Assembly (NCBI GenBank): GCA_025201365.1
Contig: JAIXMF010000040.1
Location: 1-61,542, forward strand
DNA: 61,542 nucleotides
From: Syncephalis plumigaleata
Taxonomy: Eukaryota > Zoopagomycota > Zoopagomycetes > Zoopagales > Piptocephalidaceae
Direction of reading: 5' to 3'
Within the stretch, counting starts at the first letter, position 1. Each line of letters begins with the position of its first letter. Below, one piece after another: positions 1-13,832 of the stretch. The notes below the pieces were generated by a model. It saw only the letters and a program-made list of their open reading frames with translations. It had not been told where the DNA came from and did not search any database. The position numbers were made by a program, and so were the translations under genes.

Positions 1-606
1 GACGATAACATGCCATTAGGCTTGCGTTATCCTAATAATCGTATTAATCATTTGTCTGTGTCGGCACCTGCTTCTGCGTCAACGCAACATCTTGCATCGT
101 CATTATCATCGGGGAGGAAGAGGAGAGGGAGTGCAATCTACACCATACACGATTACCTATCCTGACACTTCCATAATAATACAATAAGATCGGTGGAAGA
201 GGAAGAAGATAAAGGAAAACGAGAATCATAGAGAGTACGAATACCGAGCAATGTGTCTATAGACTCGACAGAGTGTCCTATTGTTTGGAAAGATTCTTCA
301 CATGGATACTGTCATGGTTCTCGGTTCCAGCATACCTTTCACGTTGGATGCATTGAACGCTGGCTACATCGACGTCGTCCCACTTGTCCAATGTGTCGAG
401 CACCTGTACCAGTACATCGTGACCATTTGAACTTGTTAGAATCATCAGCGGCAACATCGGCATCAGCATCAACAGCATCACGTCTCACGGATGATAGACT
501 CTACTCTATGAATAATGCATATGCTCCTTCACGTCGAGTGCATCGACGAATAGCCAATAATGAGGGAAATGAAGGAGAGCGACGACCATTGTTGTTCAAC
601 CGTTAA
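1..606 (+). CDS. RING-H2 finger protein, C-terminal part, frame disrupted
   Basis: This is the C-terminal end of a probable E3 ubiquitin ligase. From about 331 the frame reads HTFHVGCIERWL, then TCPMCRAPV, which is the H-x2-H-x2-C-x2-W...C-x2-C half of a RING-H2 domain, followed by a low-complexity Ser/Ala tail ending with the stop at 604-606. The first half of the ring is visible but in other frames. ECPI at 271-282 lacks its second cysteine unless one T is restored near 283. The DTVMVL segment at 305-322 joins the QH by restoring one G near 326, which also recreates the missing cysteine. An open frame at 1-165 may be an earlier exon. The gene starts outside the window. The disruption is either base-calling error near the sequence end or real decay; I favour error because every change is a single missing base. 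Confidence 0.6.
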
Positions 607-1000
607 GCACAAACTAATGGTATAGTATGGCTACTCATTTCATGACATTTCCCTTCTAATTTGTTTATCTAATAGCACTCTATTGTAAATAGGTTGACAT
701 ATATTAAATGTCTTTTTTCTTTTTCTATTCAAAATTACTATTACCATTGTTGTATGTCTTATTAATGAATGAAGTAGGAATACTATATAATTAATTAACT
801 AATATCTACATTGCAATAGTAAATGTATTAGAAATTCATTATAACCAATCATCACCATCATCATCATCAGTAGTGTAAATCTCGCTTTTTTATTTTATTT
901 TTATTCATTAATCGAATACCACGACTATCACCACGTATTCTCCTCCTTTTGCAATTTACGATTGGTTTTTCTCTACTCACTTTACCGATTACTTTCAACT
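607..1000. other. Intergenic, RING gene to Tra2 gene
   Basis: AT-rich spacer with no coding signal. It should contain the 3' end of the RING gene and the promoter of the Tra2-like gene. A short TCA/CAT run lies near 850-870. Confidence 0.5.
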
Positions 1001-1867
1001 ATGGAAGCAGAATACAATCACGACGGCTGGGATGATCGTAATGACGCTAATTACGGAAATAATGACGCACCCTCTACTGGACTACGTCGCTACTCTCCCT
1101 CGCCGTCACCACAACGAAAATTATCACGATCTCCTTCACGATCCCGTGGTGGTCATTCCCCTAGCGATAATTACTATAATGGCAGTACTGATCGGTAAGT
1201 AATAAGCATATCATATCTAGAGACATATATTCTATGTCTATGAAAATGAATAGTGTATTTATCTATTTATATGTGTAATAACTAGTCGTTCCTCTACTCG
1301 ACGTTCTCGTTCCCGCTCTCGCTCACCAAATAGATCCAATGGAAGGTAAATAGATGCTAGCTAAACTAAAACGATAAATGTTCGCGTATTTTTGTTGCTC
1401 ACCATTTTGCTACTAGACGCGAACGTTCATTTTATCGATCACGCTCTCGATCTCGATCACGTGGCCGTTATAATCGTGGCTCATTTGATCGTCGTGACCG
1501 TCGTGGTAGTTCTCCTAGTAATGGATCGTAAGTATATATTATTACTATTAGTATTACTATGACTATGATACTAATAATACTCATAGATTTATGCCACAAG
1601 CACCGCCACGTCGTGCTAGAGTAAGTAGATAATCAAATAGTAATAATAATATAACGACATAATAGATTATCAATGATGCTTATTATCTATCTAATATTAT
1701 AGGAGAATCCAGAACCTACAAATGTCTTGGGTATATTCAATCTTGACTATTATACAAACGAACATGAATTACGCGATATATATGAACCATTTGGTGGATT
1801 AGAACGTGTAGTCATAGTGATGGATCGACGTGTAAGTCAATTGTGTTATTATTAGTTCGTCATTGTA

Positions 1868-1899
<32 letters not shown>

Positions 1900-2372
1900 A
1901 TATTGCTTATAGAATCAACGATCACGCGGATTTGCTTTTGTCTATTTCAATGATGTCAATAATGCCGCTCGTGCACGGGAAGCGACTAATGGCAAAGTAA
2001 GTCATGACTATGTTGATGACTGTGTATCATTTTATTTACTATTTGATTAATTAGGTGATTAATGATCGAGGTATACGTGTTGATTTCTCTGTTACTAAAG
2101 AGGCACATCAACCTACACCTGGCATGTATATGGGTGAACCAGATCGTAGTTCTAGTGGTCGAGGTGGTGGTGGTGGTGGTGGTAGCCGATACAGTAGCCG
2201 TTACGGAGGAGGAAGTGGCGGTAGCGGTAGTGTTTATCGTCCTCGTCGTCGTTCTCGTTCAAGGTCCCATTCACGCTCGCGTGGTCGTTACGGGGATCGT
2301 TCCTATTATCGAGATGCAGCATCACCTACATCAGCCAATCATCGATATCGTAGTCGTAGTAGATCACGATAA
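1001..2372 (+). CDS. TRA2: Transformer-2-type SR splicing factor
   Basis: A nuclear pre-mRNA splicing regulator with the RS1-RRM-RS2 layout of Tra2. Seven predicted exons (1001-1194, 1286-1345, 1417-1527, 1587-1620, 1703-1831, 1913-1996, 2055-2372) give 309 residues in one continuous frame. The N-terminal arm is rich in Arg-Ser and Ser-Pro. The RRM begins at ENPEPTNVLGIFNL, about residue 134; NPEP plus LGIFNL as RNP2 is the hallmark of Tra2. RNP1 is RGFAFVYF at 181-188. The C-terminal arm has a Gly run followed by Arg-Ser repeats. The start is the first ATG of the open frame. Intron 5 contains an (AT)n tract. The exon of only 34 bases at 1587-1620 is typical of Tra2 genes, which often self-regulate by splicing, but regulation here is inference. 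Confidence 0.9.
1869..1894. repeat. (AT)n microsatellite within a Tra2 intron
   Basis: About 13 AT units inside the intron 1832-1912, upstream of the acceptor. Confidence 0.9.
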
Positions 2373-2630
2373 ATCTAGATAACATACATATATACATATA
2401 CATATAAAGTAACCGAATGATAGAGATAGGTATTTTATATAGGCAGCCATGTTTTGTTCATTTTAGCATTTCATATCCTCGTTTTAGTATCTCTGCGCTA
2501 TTCTCTATCGATTATTTCATAGTTGTTGTCATTATCAAGATGATGATGATGATGATGATATGAATATCGGTTATTTACGTACATAACAGACTGAAATAAC
2601 TAGCTTATACCATTGTCATGTTTCTTTCTT

Positions 2631-2662
<32 letters not shown>

Positions 2663-2995
2663 TGTCACACTCGTTCATATAAGCCATGTAGTAGTCAATT
2701 GGTTAATGGAGAAGGAATAAGCGAATAATAGCAATAATGATAGTAACACTAGTAAATGATGAAGAATAAACGATCATGGCGGTATAAGAAGTTACGCAAG
2801 CATTACAGCAGCAAGTACTAGTAGTAGCAATAGAATAATCCATCTCTTTCTCTATCTTTCTCTCTCTTTCTCTCTCGCACATTTGATACATTTATGATAT
2901 GCAAATATACACTGGTTACACGCTGGCTAATAATGTATGTATGTATTGACAAATGCAAATACATAGTAATTGCGGCTGTCCCCATTTGATAATGA
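2373..2995. other. Convergent intergenic region with simple repeats
   Basis: Spacer between the converging TRA2 and SEC12 genes. It holds a GAT run near 2540-2560, a TTTC microsatellite at about 2621-2662 and a second pyrimidine-rich TTTCTC run at about 2845-2875. I see no gene. Confidence 0.6.
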
Positions 2996-4940
2996 TCAAA
3001 GATCTTCTTCCGACTTGTACCAATTAGTATCATCTGCCAATGGAGAAGCCGTGGAATGAAAGGCAGAAGATGAAGAGGACGTGGAAGGTGAAGAGGCTAG
3101 TAAGTCACCACGATATCCCGTTAGTTCAGTGAGTAATTCGGGATATCTCATAATAAAGTAGCCAAGCATTGCAACGACAATGAGAATAACCCAGAGTGGA
3201 TCTAGATTAGCACCTAATAGCAATACAACAGACATGATGATGATTAACATTATATTGTTCATCATCTTGTATACATACTTTTCTTCATTTGTTCAGGTAA
3301 TGGCATAATATGACATGACGATGCAGCTGATCCACTGGCCAACAAACGTGCATCTGGACTGAATGATAGGGAGGTAATCGCGAAACTATGTACCTGTGCT
3401 ACACGTCGTACCACCTATATTTACGTATATACGTGTGTGTATATAGTTAGTAATGATTAAAGGCTGTCAAGGTGTATGTATACAATAACATACGTGTAGA
3501 TTATGAGCATCAATAATACCAATGGATAAATCGGCAGCAGCAAATGCTAGCCATCGACCATTATCACTAGTAAATAGTATGTATACAAGTGGATTAGTAA
3601 AGTGATAGGTGGATTCGTGTAATTACTAACATACCTAATAGTAAAGGCAGTAGTGGGACAGCGATTAATGCTTTCCTGAGCCATTTTACGATAACTAATG
3701 GCGTGTAATTTGCAAACAGTGGAATGTTTACGATCTGCACTATTAATAATTACAAAGATGGCACCAATCGTTTCACCTCGACCAAATCTATCATGTATCC
3801 CTTAGTATAGTCTATTATATTACATGATGAATCACAACTAGTGAACGTACCGACAAGCACGGAATAGACAATCGATCTTGCCATTTAACTTTGGACTCTC
3901 GAGTGTTTCAAGCAATTTACCGGATGCCAACGACCAGAAACTCAATTCTTTACCACAAGCGACAGCAATCTATTCGTACTTTATGATTAGCCTGCCGTGA
4001 TTGTCATTACATATCGATTGCGCTATATCGTGTCACTTGCCTTATCATCATCTTTATCAAGATCAAGATCGAGTATATCTTGTTCACCATGTCGATGCGG
4101 GTAGATCGGTTCTAATGAAGGATAAGCCAGCACTGAAAGCTAATAGTACATACGCGTGTTAATCGAGTCAACTTCTTTTCCTAGTAATATCACGTCTAGT
4201 ATACTTACACCACCCGATGAACTGCCACATATCACTTTACTAGCATCACTACTGAATCGAATTGCTTTCTAAAATGGTAAAGGATAATGATATATCAATA
4301 TATATTAGAGTATATTGATGTATATTTATACAACTAACATACTAGATAATCATCATCTAATGCCTTCTCACTTGCTACTGTCGATTGACTCTTGAGTAGA
4401 TTTATGGAACAGGCAGATGAATCACTAAATTGAAATGAATAAGAGAGATATTAATCATGTACTTGTCATTACTGATAAATAAGCGATATAGAAATACTTA
4501 CATATCTTCATTCAACTCAAATATACGACAGTTATTATTGTTATGTTTATCTTCATCGGCCGAGTTAATACCACAAGCGAATAGGTGTGCCTATCAACCA
4601 GTCAATAGTCATTCCTTTGCTAGAGTATACTGAATCTATACTACCTTGTCATTAAGTGATAGACACATGGGTGCATCTTCGTCTGAATTCAGTTCGAGTG
4701 CTGTCACTTCTTCAAGTGTCTGACCATCCAAGTCAATATCGTAGAGTGCCTATGTTTATAGTATTAACTGGTAATGTACGAGTGCTACACTTGGTAATAG
4801 ACTATGCTTACAAGCTTGTTCTTGACACCATTCTTGCCACCGCCACCACCACCACCTGCTAGTAGACGGCCTTGCTGTGTGAATGACAAACAGTAGACGG
4901 GGAAATCAGTGGCATAAGTAAAGGCTGTTTGTTCCGACAT
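2996..4940 (-). CDS. SEC12: Sec12/PREB-like Sar1 guanine-nucleotide exchange factor
   Basis: An ER membrane protein that loads Sar1 with GTP to start COPII coat assembly. Eleven predicted exons (4940-4812, 4749-4645, 4590-4502, 4424-4343, 4268-4209, 4139-4041, 3969-3851, 3787-3635, 3566-3494, 3414-3279, 3213-2996) give 420 residues. The N-terminal 350 residues are WD-type: a start FTYATDFPVYCLSF, a repeated Gly stretch AGGGGGGKNG near the start, and the blade VHSFAITSLSFSPDARLLAS near residue 320. A single hydrophobic segment at about 355-372 (PLWVILIVVAMLGYFIM) is the tail anchor, followed by a Ser-rich end. Propeller plus C-terminal anchor is the Sec12/PREB architecture. The intron after 4041 has a GC donor (AAG|GCAAGT) rather than GT. 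Confidence 0.8.
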
Positions 4941-5735
4941 GACGTAGTAGTAATAGTACTAGTACTAGTAGTTGAAAGCTTAAAGGAAAAGGGAAAAACA
5001 ACTGAATAACATTGACAATGCTGCTACTAATGATAATGATGATGATGATGACGAGGATATCATTTGTACAATATCGAATACAACTCATTGTTTGACACCA
5101 TATTTCTATATGTATTATAGCATCTAATTATCTATTCTGTATTTCTACTTGTCTATTATTCTATGTAGATGCAACATATTAGCAATACATATTAGTAACA
5201 GTATCGGTATTCTCTACGTTGTTATGTGGCTATCATTATTATTATTATTATTATTCATATATATTAGGATTTAGTAAACACGCTGTCTCCGCTCTCATTA
5301 TCTGGTATTTTTAGCTCATTCATCATCATCCATGTTCCTTTGTCTTTCTTGTGACCTTTTTTTACTCTTCCAACTCTATCTACCTCACCTCTATCCTATA
5401 TTCCGTCTTACACTCTTAAAGAAAGAATACGCAGAAGAGCGTCTACTTTTGCTGTCGTTCTTATCGTTGTAGTTTTCGTAATTGATGTGCTATTGACCGA
5501 GGAGGGAGTTGCTGCTAGCAAGTACAACCATCTCGGTATATGCGCATATACTCTAGTTATTCTACTTTTCCTTTCCTCTTGATTCCTCGCCCTACTTACT
5601 CGATCCGATCTATAGTCTTGCTGAACAAGTAGCACGGGTCTTACGTTAGGTGATTGGTGAATCAGATACACCTTCATTTATTGTAACTATTGCTATTGCT
5701 ATTACTTACTATCGTTGGTGCAATCTATCAACACG
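4941..5735. other. Divergent promoter region, SEC12 and CreC-like gene
   Basis: About 800 bases between two divergently transcribed genes. ATT and GAT trinucleotide runs lie near 5035-5050 and 5235-5255, and a pyrimidine-rich stretch at 5330-5400 lies on the CreC side. No gene is evident. Confidence 0.5.
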
Positions 5736-8624
5736 ATGGTTGCTAACGCATCACATCCGTCTAATGACGCTAATCAGTCAGCGCCAGTTGAACCTACGGC
5801 GTTCTTCGCCTCCGAAGGCGTCTACCAAGTGACAAAGCACTTTTTCATTGAACAAGCAGTACCCAACTTGGCTATTGGCACACGTATCACATTAGTCACC
5901 ATTAAATCACGTGATTCTACCACTCATCATCAAAATACGGTGTTGGATCATTTGGGTAAGACGCGTACCCCTACTACCGCAACAACAGCAGCAACAGCAA
6001 CAGCAACAGCAACAAGTCAAGGTCACAGCCACAGCTTTGGTCAGGATGGTAGTGCGATAGTTAGCGAGGCTGCCTCATCGGCCACATCATCAACCATTCG
6101 TACTGATGAGGAAGATGGCGGAGGAGGACAGCAGCAACAACAACAACAACAACAGAATGGAGCGGGAAAAGGCGATGCAGGTAGTGAAAGTGATCAAAGT
6201 GTTGTCACACCAACTTCAGCTACATCAGGTCCTCCCACGTCTAGTCAGAGTGTTAGTAGTAGATTGGCGGCAGCCGCCGTGATGATACCGCGTGTAGGAC
6301 CGTTACGTCGTGCCGATACCATGCAAGCACAGAGTAATAATTCAAATCAGTCGGTATTGAATGACACGCCATCACCGCAAACGAGTACGCCAACACTAGT
6401 CACGAGTGTCTCTGCTACAGAGACGGGCGCCACCATCGGTAGTAGTGCCAGTTCCAATAGTTTAGCCGCGATATTCTCGAGTGGTGGCAGTGGTCGTCGT
6501 AGTAAACCGAAAAACGACGTCAATCGTACAACATCCAGCTTTCTTATGCGATCCAGTCCACAGGAAATGATGAATCCCCTAGTGAATATGAACGCGCAAA
6601 CATTAGGCACAGCAGCCAATAATGCCACCAATGCATCCGCTACTATGGTATGTATACAATCATGTCAATAGTATAACTACTTATTAGCTAATGATGTGAA
6701 TGATCATACTTACTAGTCTACTAGATTCGCGAGTGCAATATCATCCACACCAAATGGATTACAAGATGAACAGCGTAATGGACGTGCCAGTCATAAGAGT
6801 AGCAATGGTGATGGTGCCAGTCATAAAAGTAGCAATAGCGATAATGGTTGCATACAAGTACCTGGCATCCAGAAGGATACGTTCATCTTTTTCAATGTCG
6901 GTCGAACATTCTATTGGTCCGGTCTTGATGCTAAGGTAAGAATAGAAATGGAGATAATATATCACATATCATATTTATTAATGAATACACTTACTACAGG
7001 ATCCACCTGTATCTTATATCAATTTTAGCAAGGCATTTCCAACATGTCACGATGTCAATCTGTTAACACGCGACTCGAAGCATCTTGATGTTATTATCGG
7101 ATTCAGTACGGGTGATATCATATGGTTCGATCCAATTTGTAATCGATATCATCGTCTGAATAAACAAGGTGTCGTCAATGGAAGTGCCGTTACAGCCATT
7201 CAATGGATCCCGGGATCTGATCAACTATTTATGGTCGCCTTTAAAGATGGATGTATGGCGATATTTGATCGTGATAAAGATGATCAACCGGTATCACTTC
7301 AATCGAGTCATCGTAATACTAAGTAAGTATATGTATCTACTACACTAGCAACATTATCATTTATTTACTCTATGTTATTATGTAATTATATAGATTCCAT
7401 GTTACACGCGCACCCAAAGGATCTAAACACAATCCTACATCCTATTGGCAAGTAAGCCCGAGAGCAGTTACTGGTAAGGAAATATGCACCTATTGCACCT
7501 ATTTACTAATAGACTAACATGCATTGCTACTAATAAATCATAGCATTTGCCATATCACCTGATTGTCAACATATGGCAATGACAAGTATGGATGGTTGTT
7601 TACGTATTGTAGATTTAATACAAGAAAAGTAAGTGGGATCACATTATGATCAGTAGTAATGAATACGACATTAACTACTCGTTATTAATCTTCTCGATTA
7701 GATTAATTCATACATTTGAAAGCTATTTCGGTGGATTGACCTGTGTTGCATGGAGTCCTGATGGCAAATACATTATTGTAAGATACACTCATGATCATAT
7801 TAATAACCATTTAATAATTATTTGAATTGATGTAGACGGGTGGACAAGATGATCTCGTGTCTATTTGGTCATTTATCGATCATTGCATCGTTGCTCGTTG
7901 TCAGGGTCATCAATCATGGGTAGGTCATATATATATATATATATATATGAAGAATATGAGTAGCAAATGAGTAACCTCCTATTATCATTTCATATTCATT
8001 TAGGTTACTGATGTGGCATTTGATAATTGGCGATGTGACGAGGATCAATATCGATTCGGTAGTGTAGGCGAGGATGGTCAAATATTACTATGGGATTTCT
8101 CGGTACAAACCCTAGGTAAACCAAAGGTAAGATTACAAATCTTATTATCATATTCATATCATTACTAATATATCTCTTGTTATACTATGATAATAGAGAC
8201 GTAATAGTGTAACAACTAGCGGTATTCATAGTAGACGACATACACGCACGGAATCATCCATGTCAAATCAACCTATTGCCACAACTGCAACAACTGCAAC
8301 TACAACATCATCGACGAATAATCAGCACAATAAGACAAAGGATGCACCACCACTTCATCATGCTCTACCACGTAGTCAAGTACCTATTCTACGTCCTATT
8401 GCAGTAAGTATATAATAATCATGAATACGCATTATACTTATTATGACATCTATTTCTAATAGGGTATGGTAGCTCATGAAGATCCTACAAGTTCAATTAT
8501 ATTCCAAGAGAAATATTTATTAACAACATGTTGTCGTGGTCATATTAAATTATGGTCACGACCATTTACGACCAATGCCGTATCATCTGTTGTGTCTAAT
8601 GTGCATCTACCTGCCAAGTCATAA
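5736..8624 (+). CDS. creC: CreC/WDR20-family WD40 protein
   Basis: A scaffold WD40 protein. In Aspergillus CreC partners the deubiquitinase CreB in carbon catabolite repression; WDR20 activates USP12/USP46 in animals. Ten predicted exons (5736-6647, 6717-6935, 7000-7322, 7394-7473, 7544-7628, 7702-7777, 7836-7919, 8004-8126, 8197-8403, 8463-8624) give 756 residues. The first 300 residues are low-complexity Ser/Thr/Gln. The propeller then shows family blocks: [72 protein letters not shown], and a last blade VTDVAFDNW with [16 protein letters not shown] Ser/Thr-rich insert precedes the final blade [16 protein letters not shown], as is usual in this family. The ATG at 5736 was chosen because the frame upstream lacks an ATG. 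Confidence 0.85.
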
Positions 8625-9280
8625 CTTACTCTATTTTTCTCTTTGTTTCTTCTCTCTATCTCTCTCTCTTTATTTGTATGTATAATGATCCATTTTCTAT
8701 TCATAGTACTCATTTATTTACCATTTACGCGATTATAATAGTTAGTTGCTTGTATACCGTCACATTGATTAGAGACAACACACACACACACACACACACA
8801 TACGATAATGACAACAGTTATTATAGTAGTAATAGTAGTTGTTTAGGTATAACGAGCAGGTTATTATTTGATGATAAACTTATTGGTTCAAACCAAAAAT
8901 CTATTTTGGAGTGCATAAATACACAAGTGTAGGAGAAAAGAGGGAAAATGAAAGAGTGAAGAGTGGAGAGCGTATGACAATAACAATTCAATTCAATTCA
9001 ATTCATCAATCAATGAATCATGATAAATAGAATATCGATAATCATCCATGCTTAAATAAGAATAATACTAATAGTGGCATAGAAAGGAAAGGGAGAACAT
9101 GGAGTGATTATACGACAATGACTATGATATCATCATTATAAGCATCATTCTACATGAATCTATAGAATGATGTTCATACTAATACTAACTAGTGTATATC
9201 ATCGCTCTTCATCAACTACTACTACTACTACTACTACTTAGTAGTCATTTTGCTATTATTATTATCATCGTTGTTATAAT
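8625..9280. other. Convergent intergenic region with (CA)n
   Basis: Spacer between the converging CreC-like and ARID genes. It contains a pyrimidine-rich run just after the stop, a (CA)n tract at 8779-8800, a short tandem AATTC repeat near 8985-9003 and an ACT run near 9219-9238. No gene is seen. Confidence 0.6.
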
Positions 9281-12200
9281 TTATCTAGCAGTAATAGTAG
9301 ACTTGCCAGTTGATCTTACACCATTATCATCTGACTCTGTGGTGGCATCGGTAATATCGGCTAATGCGTGAATCTCTCGTACAAGTGAAGGATCTAGATC
9401 AGGTCGTAGTAATACTTTAACCGCTGCTTTACGCAACAATTGATGCACCCAACCCTCTGTGTCCAGTAGGCGTAATCGTTTAATCATGGCACACGCTCTT
9501 AGACATACAGGCGTGTAAATACCAAGTGCACTCATGGCCGTCTGACCCGCAGAGGATGGATGACCACCATTTGATGCTGCAAGTGTGGGTGGTGCCGTGA
9601 CAATCGCCGTGACTACAGCGGGTGTATCTGCCACGGCAATACGCAATAATGCCGTAATGAGACCACGTCCATATGAGGGATTAAAGTCAGGAATAGTTGT
9701 ATTACTACTACTACTACTACTACCACCAGTGGCTAATAGTAATTCACGACAATCTGCATCACTTAGTGATTCAATCCAATTGTAGATGGCCATGACAGTC
9801 ATTTCGAAATCGACTGCATTCTGTTGACCTTCAGGTGTTTGTACAGGCACGATCACTGGATGACTAACCGCTTGCATTAATCGATGTAGTAATGGAATCA
9901 ATCGCTGATACGAGAAATCACTAGGGAATCGAGCGACAAACTCGCGATTACACTGTTGCACCGTGATCCGTGCCAGCGTCTCTAGAGCAAGTGACGCGGT
10001 AGTTGACGTTGCGAGTGAGTTGATAGACATCATAGATGTTGATGTAGGTGTGGGTGCAGTAGCAATCGCTGTTGATAATGGTCGATTATGTTCTGCTGCA
10101 TCTAACCAATCAACTAGGAAATGAATAACAATACGTGCCGTACTATCAAGAGTGAACACCAAGGCATTACTAATGTTCGATAGTAGAATAAGTGTATGTT
10201 GATGTAGTTCACCGATATCCGCTGCCTCGAATGTAATAGGCGATGTACGTGTATTTCCATCACGTTTATCCTCGTATTTCAAGGTGAGAATTGCTTCCAG
10301 TACAGGGAATATCAATCGATGTTGAGCGATCACTACTTGATTGTCGGGTAAGAAGGAGAGATTACGCAGTATTGTCATGAGACAATGACATTGATCGCGT
10401 TGACTTTCCACTTGTGTTTGTTCGAGTTCCGTACGATGCTTAATATGTTCCGTCAATCGTAACTCTAATGATTCGCGTAATTCCTGATTAAGTAACTCGA
10501 CACTTGGTTGATAGGAATCTGTCGGTGATGATGATGATGATACTCTATCAGCATCTTCTTCATACTCTGTAGATGTAGATTGATCGAGTGCACCAGTAGT
10601 ATTAGTCAATGGTTTAGTCAATAGTTCCAGTAGTAATTCCATAATAGTATCAGTGAGATCACCGCAACTAGAAAGGGGAAGTGCCACTGATTTCTCCGCT
10701 GTAACTACCGTCAACGTATTCAATGCATTAATCACTTCCCAGGGTAATCGAGATTTGAGTGACATGGTTAATGCATGAATATCAACAGTACCTAGTAGTA
10801 GTAATGAAGGGAAACGAGTTAGATTATTAATAATAATAAGCAATCATTTAATAACATACCTAATTCGGTGATTCTTGGCATACGTACACGTCGATCCAAG
10901 TGCTCCAATGGACGTAGATCCAATCCACCAAACGTCTCTACATGACGCATGGCAGGTGTGTAATGATTTTGTTTAGATACAAATGGTGTGGCTGTTGTAG
11001 CCGTAGTAGGAGTAATAGGAGTGGATGTTCTAGTTGCGGTTGAATGCAGTGTGGTAGGTAATGCAGGTGTAGTGGCATGTAATGATGCATTAGATTGCAT
11101 CTCGGTTGCAGTGTTCACGTTAGATGCAGCGATAGTGGGAATGGCTACAGGTGCGGGTGTAGTAGAAGATGTAGTAGAAGATGTAGTAGTAGAATGATCA
11201 GTCGTCATTAGTAAGGATGCATTGAATGAATTGGATGTAGATGTACCAGGTATCGAGGACAACTTATTATCAGTCGATTTATCCGATGCTGCTACTATTG
11301 ATGCATGCGCATCTTTTTGAATATATGCTGATAATGGTGATTTTAATCCTAATTCATTATTTGCTGCTGTATTAGTAGTATTAGTAGTAGTTGTGTTTGT
11401 CGTCGATAAAGATCCAGGTGTACTACTTGACTCAATAGGCATGGTAGATGATGTAGCATGTAAGGGTAATGCTGTGACAGGTGTTGATGACTATAGTATA
11501 GACATCATTATTAATTAGTTAGTTAATATTGTATGAACATATTATATTTCACTCTAATAATCTAATCACTTACTAATGAATTAGGATGTGAAGGAGTTGT
11601 TCGATTATTTAATGCAGTAGTGTTAGGGTTATTTCCTATTTGTTATTGTAACAGCAACAATAGCAATGACAACAACAAGTGTATTATTCAATATTAACAT
11701 TCAAATAGTAATAGTTGTACTAGTAGTAGTAGTAGTATTTCATGCCTGCTTACCACTCTGTGTCACTTGTAATTGAATAGTTCGCATATGCTTCTGTAAT
11801 TCCTCTGCATGATCTACTGGACGTGAGAATCCTGACTGACTTTTATCGCGTGATAATGGACGACTAGCCGAGGATACCGGTTGTATTTTCATAGGTATAG
11901 CTTCATGTCCCATTAACTGCGAGGAATCTACTAGAGCACCATTAGTATGTTTATCCTGTTCAGAGGCATTGTTGTTGTTGTTGTTGTTGTTGCTCTTTTC
12001 ATTAATTGATGCAGTATCATTACTATTGGCTGTAATGGATGATGTAGCATTAGCATTAGAAGCAGATGGTATGGTAGCAGTAATGGCAGTACTCGTAGCA
12101 GTACTAGTTGAATTCATCATTGTTGGATTCATGGCAAATGCTTGATTTTGAAAACTGAGTTGCTGTAAATGTTGCATAAGTGCTGCTGAATCCATATTAG

Positions 12201-12406
12201 ATAATGGTATACCGGATTGTGCTAAGGTAGCTTGTTGTTGTTGTTGTTGTTGTTGTTGCTGTTGTTGTTGTGCCTGTTGTTGTTGTTGTTGCTGCTGCTG
12301 CTGACGTTGTTGAAATAACAATTGCTGCTGCGCTTGTAAATGTTGATGTTGCTGTTGCTGTTGATTCATCAACAATAGTTGTTGTTGTAACTGCTGTTGC
12401 TGCTGC

Positions 12407-12443
<37 letters not shown>

Positions 12444-13795
12444 GCTGTTGCTGTTGCTGTTGTTGTTGTTGAGCAAGAAGGGGATACAACGCAGCTAGCT
12501 GTTGTGTGTCAATTCCATTTTGATTTAGTAAACCGGATTGATTTAGTGTGGCGGCCATCGCTGCTAATGAGTCTGGTTGCGGTGTACTTGTTGTTTGCGA
12601 CATTGCTGATCCTAATAGTGTTGCTGCTGCAGCAGAATGTTCTGCTTGCGATATACTAGCTGATACACTCGTTGAAGTCATCTTAGGAGAGGCAAGCGGG
12701 TTTGCAGGCACATTACTATTGCTAGACGTGTTACTCTCCATGGATAGGCCTTGTCCAATGCCGTTGGTTTCATTTGCAACAGCTGGCGTGGCTGCACGCG
12801 ATGCATCAGGCGAGGCTAATTCGTGTGGATGATAGATGGCCTCGATATGAGACAGGGTCGAAATGAAGAATCGTCTTATGGTGGATGTGGCATTGGGAAC
12901 GCTGTCGGGTATTTTAAGTGCTTGCGCCACTAATCGCCATTGTTTCCGTTTACCAACCTATTCGCTCATATAAATAATCACGTAATAAATCCGTATCGTC
13001 ACTTACCAATGCATGTCCACCTAGTTCTTGCACTTTATAGTAGAACAATCGCATATCAAGTGGTTTACCATCGCATGCAGGTATTTTAAGGAATGGCGTG
13101 CCCTTACGCTGATGAATGATCTCCATCGTTCGCATAAATTGATCGGGTGCCAGTGCAACCTCGGCATCATTACTAAGGAAAGCCTCGGATAGATCTTCTC
13201 CACCGTAGATAGGTGTATAATCGATACGTTCCAATCGTGCACCGGTCACGCCACTCATAGGATCTGGAGTGCCCGGTTGCGGTGTAGGTGATAGGGGACC
13301 CTCTGATGGCGTACCATGCATAGACGTGGTTGCAGGTAGGGTGGCAGCATGCGGGACAGGTGTACTCGATGCAGTGCGTGGTCTCTTACTAGGTGGAGGT
13401 GGCGACATCATGTCTGCCGCTGAGGGTGTACCCACTGCACTTGAATCCGCCATAGGTGTTTTAGCCGAAGATGGATCGGGTGTACCCGTGGCAGACGCGG
13501 TAGCCATCGGATTCATCAATTGATTCTGCCAATTCAGTAGGGTTGCACTACCAGGCCATGCCATATTCTGTATTAGCAACGGATTCAATTGAGGTGGTAT
13601 GGACATTCCACCTGATACCATGTTTGCATTTGAATTCATTGCTGCCGCTAAGAGTGGATTATTAGCAGCAGACATGGCCGCAGCCATATTCAATGCAGCA
13701 GGATTATTGCCTGAATTGGCCAATGCAGCTAGCCATGCTTGTTGCTGTTGCTGTTGCTGTTGTTGCTGTTGCATACGTTGTAATGGTTGAAGCAT

Positions 13796-13832
<37 letters not shown>

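Noticed and set aside
2062-2382. Hydrophobic Val-rich frame in the last Tra2 exon
   Set aside because: It is a shifted reading of the Gly/Arg/Ser-coding repeats of the Tra2 protein.
12270-12659. Plus-strand Val/Ala-rich open frames across the ARID gene
   Set aside because: They are antisense readings of polyglutamine codons in the ARID gene.
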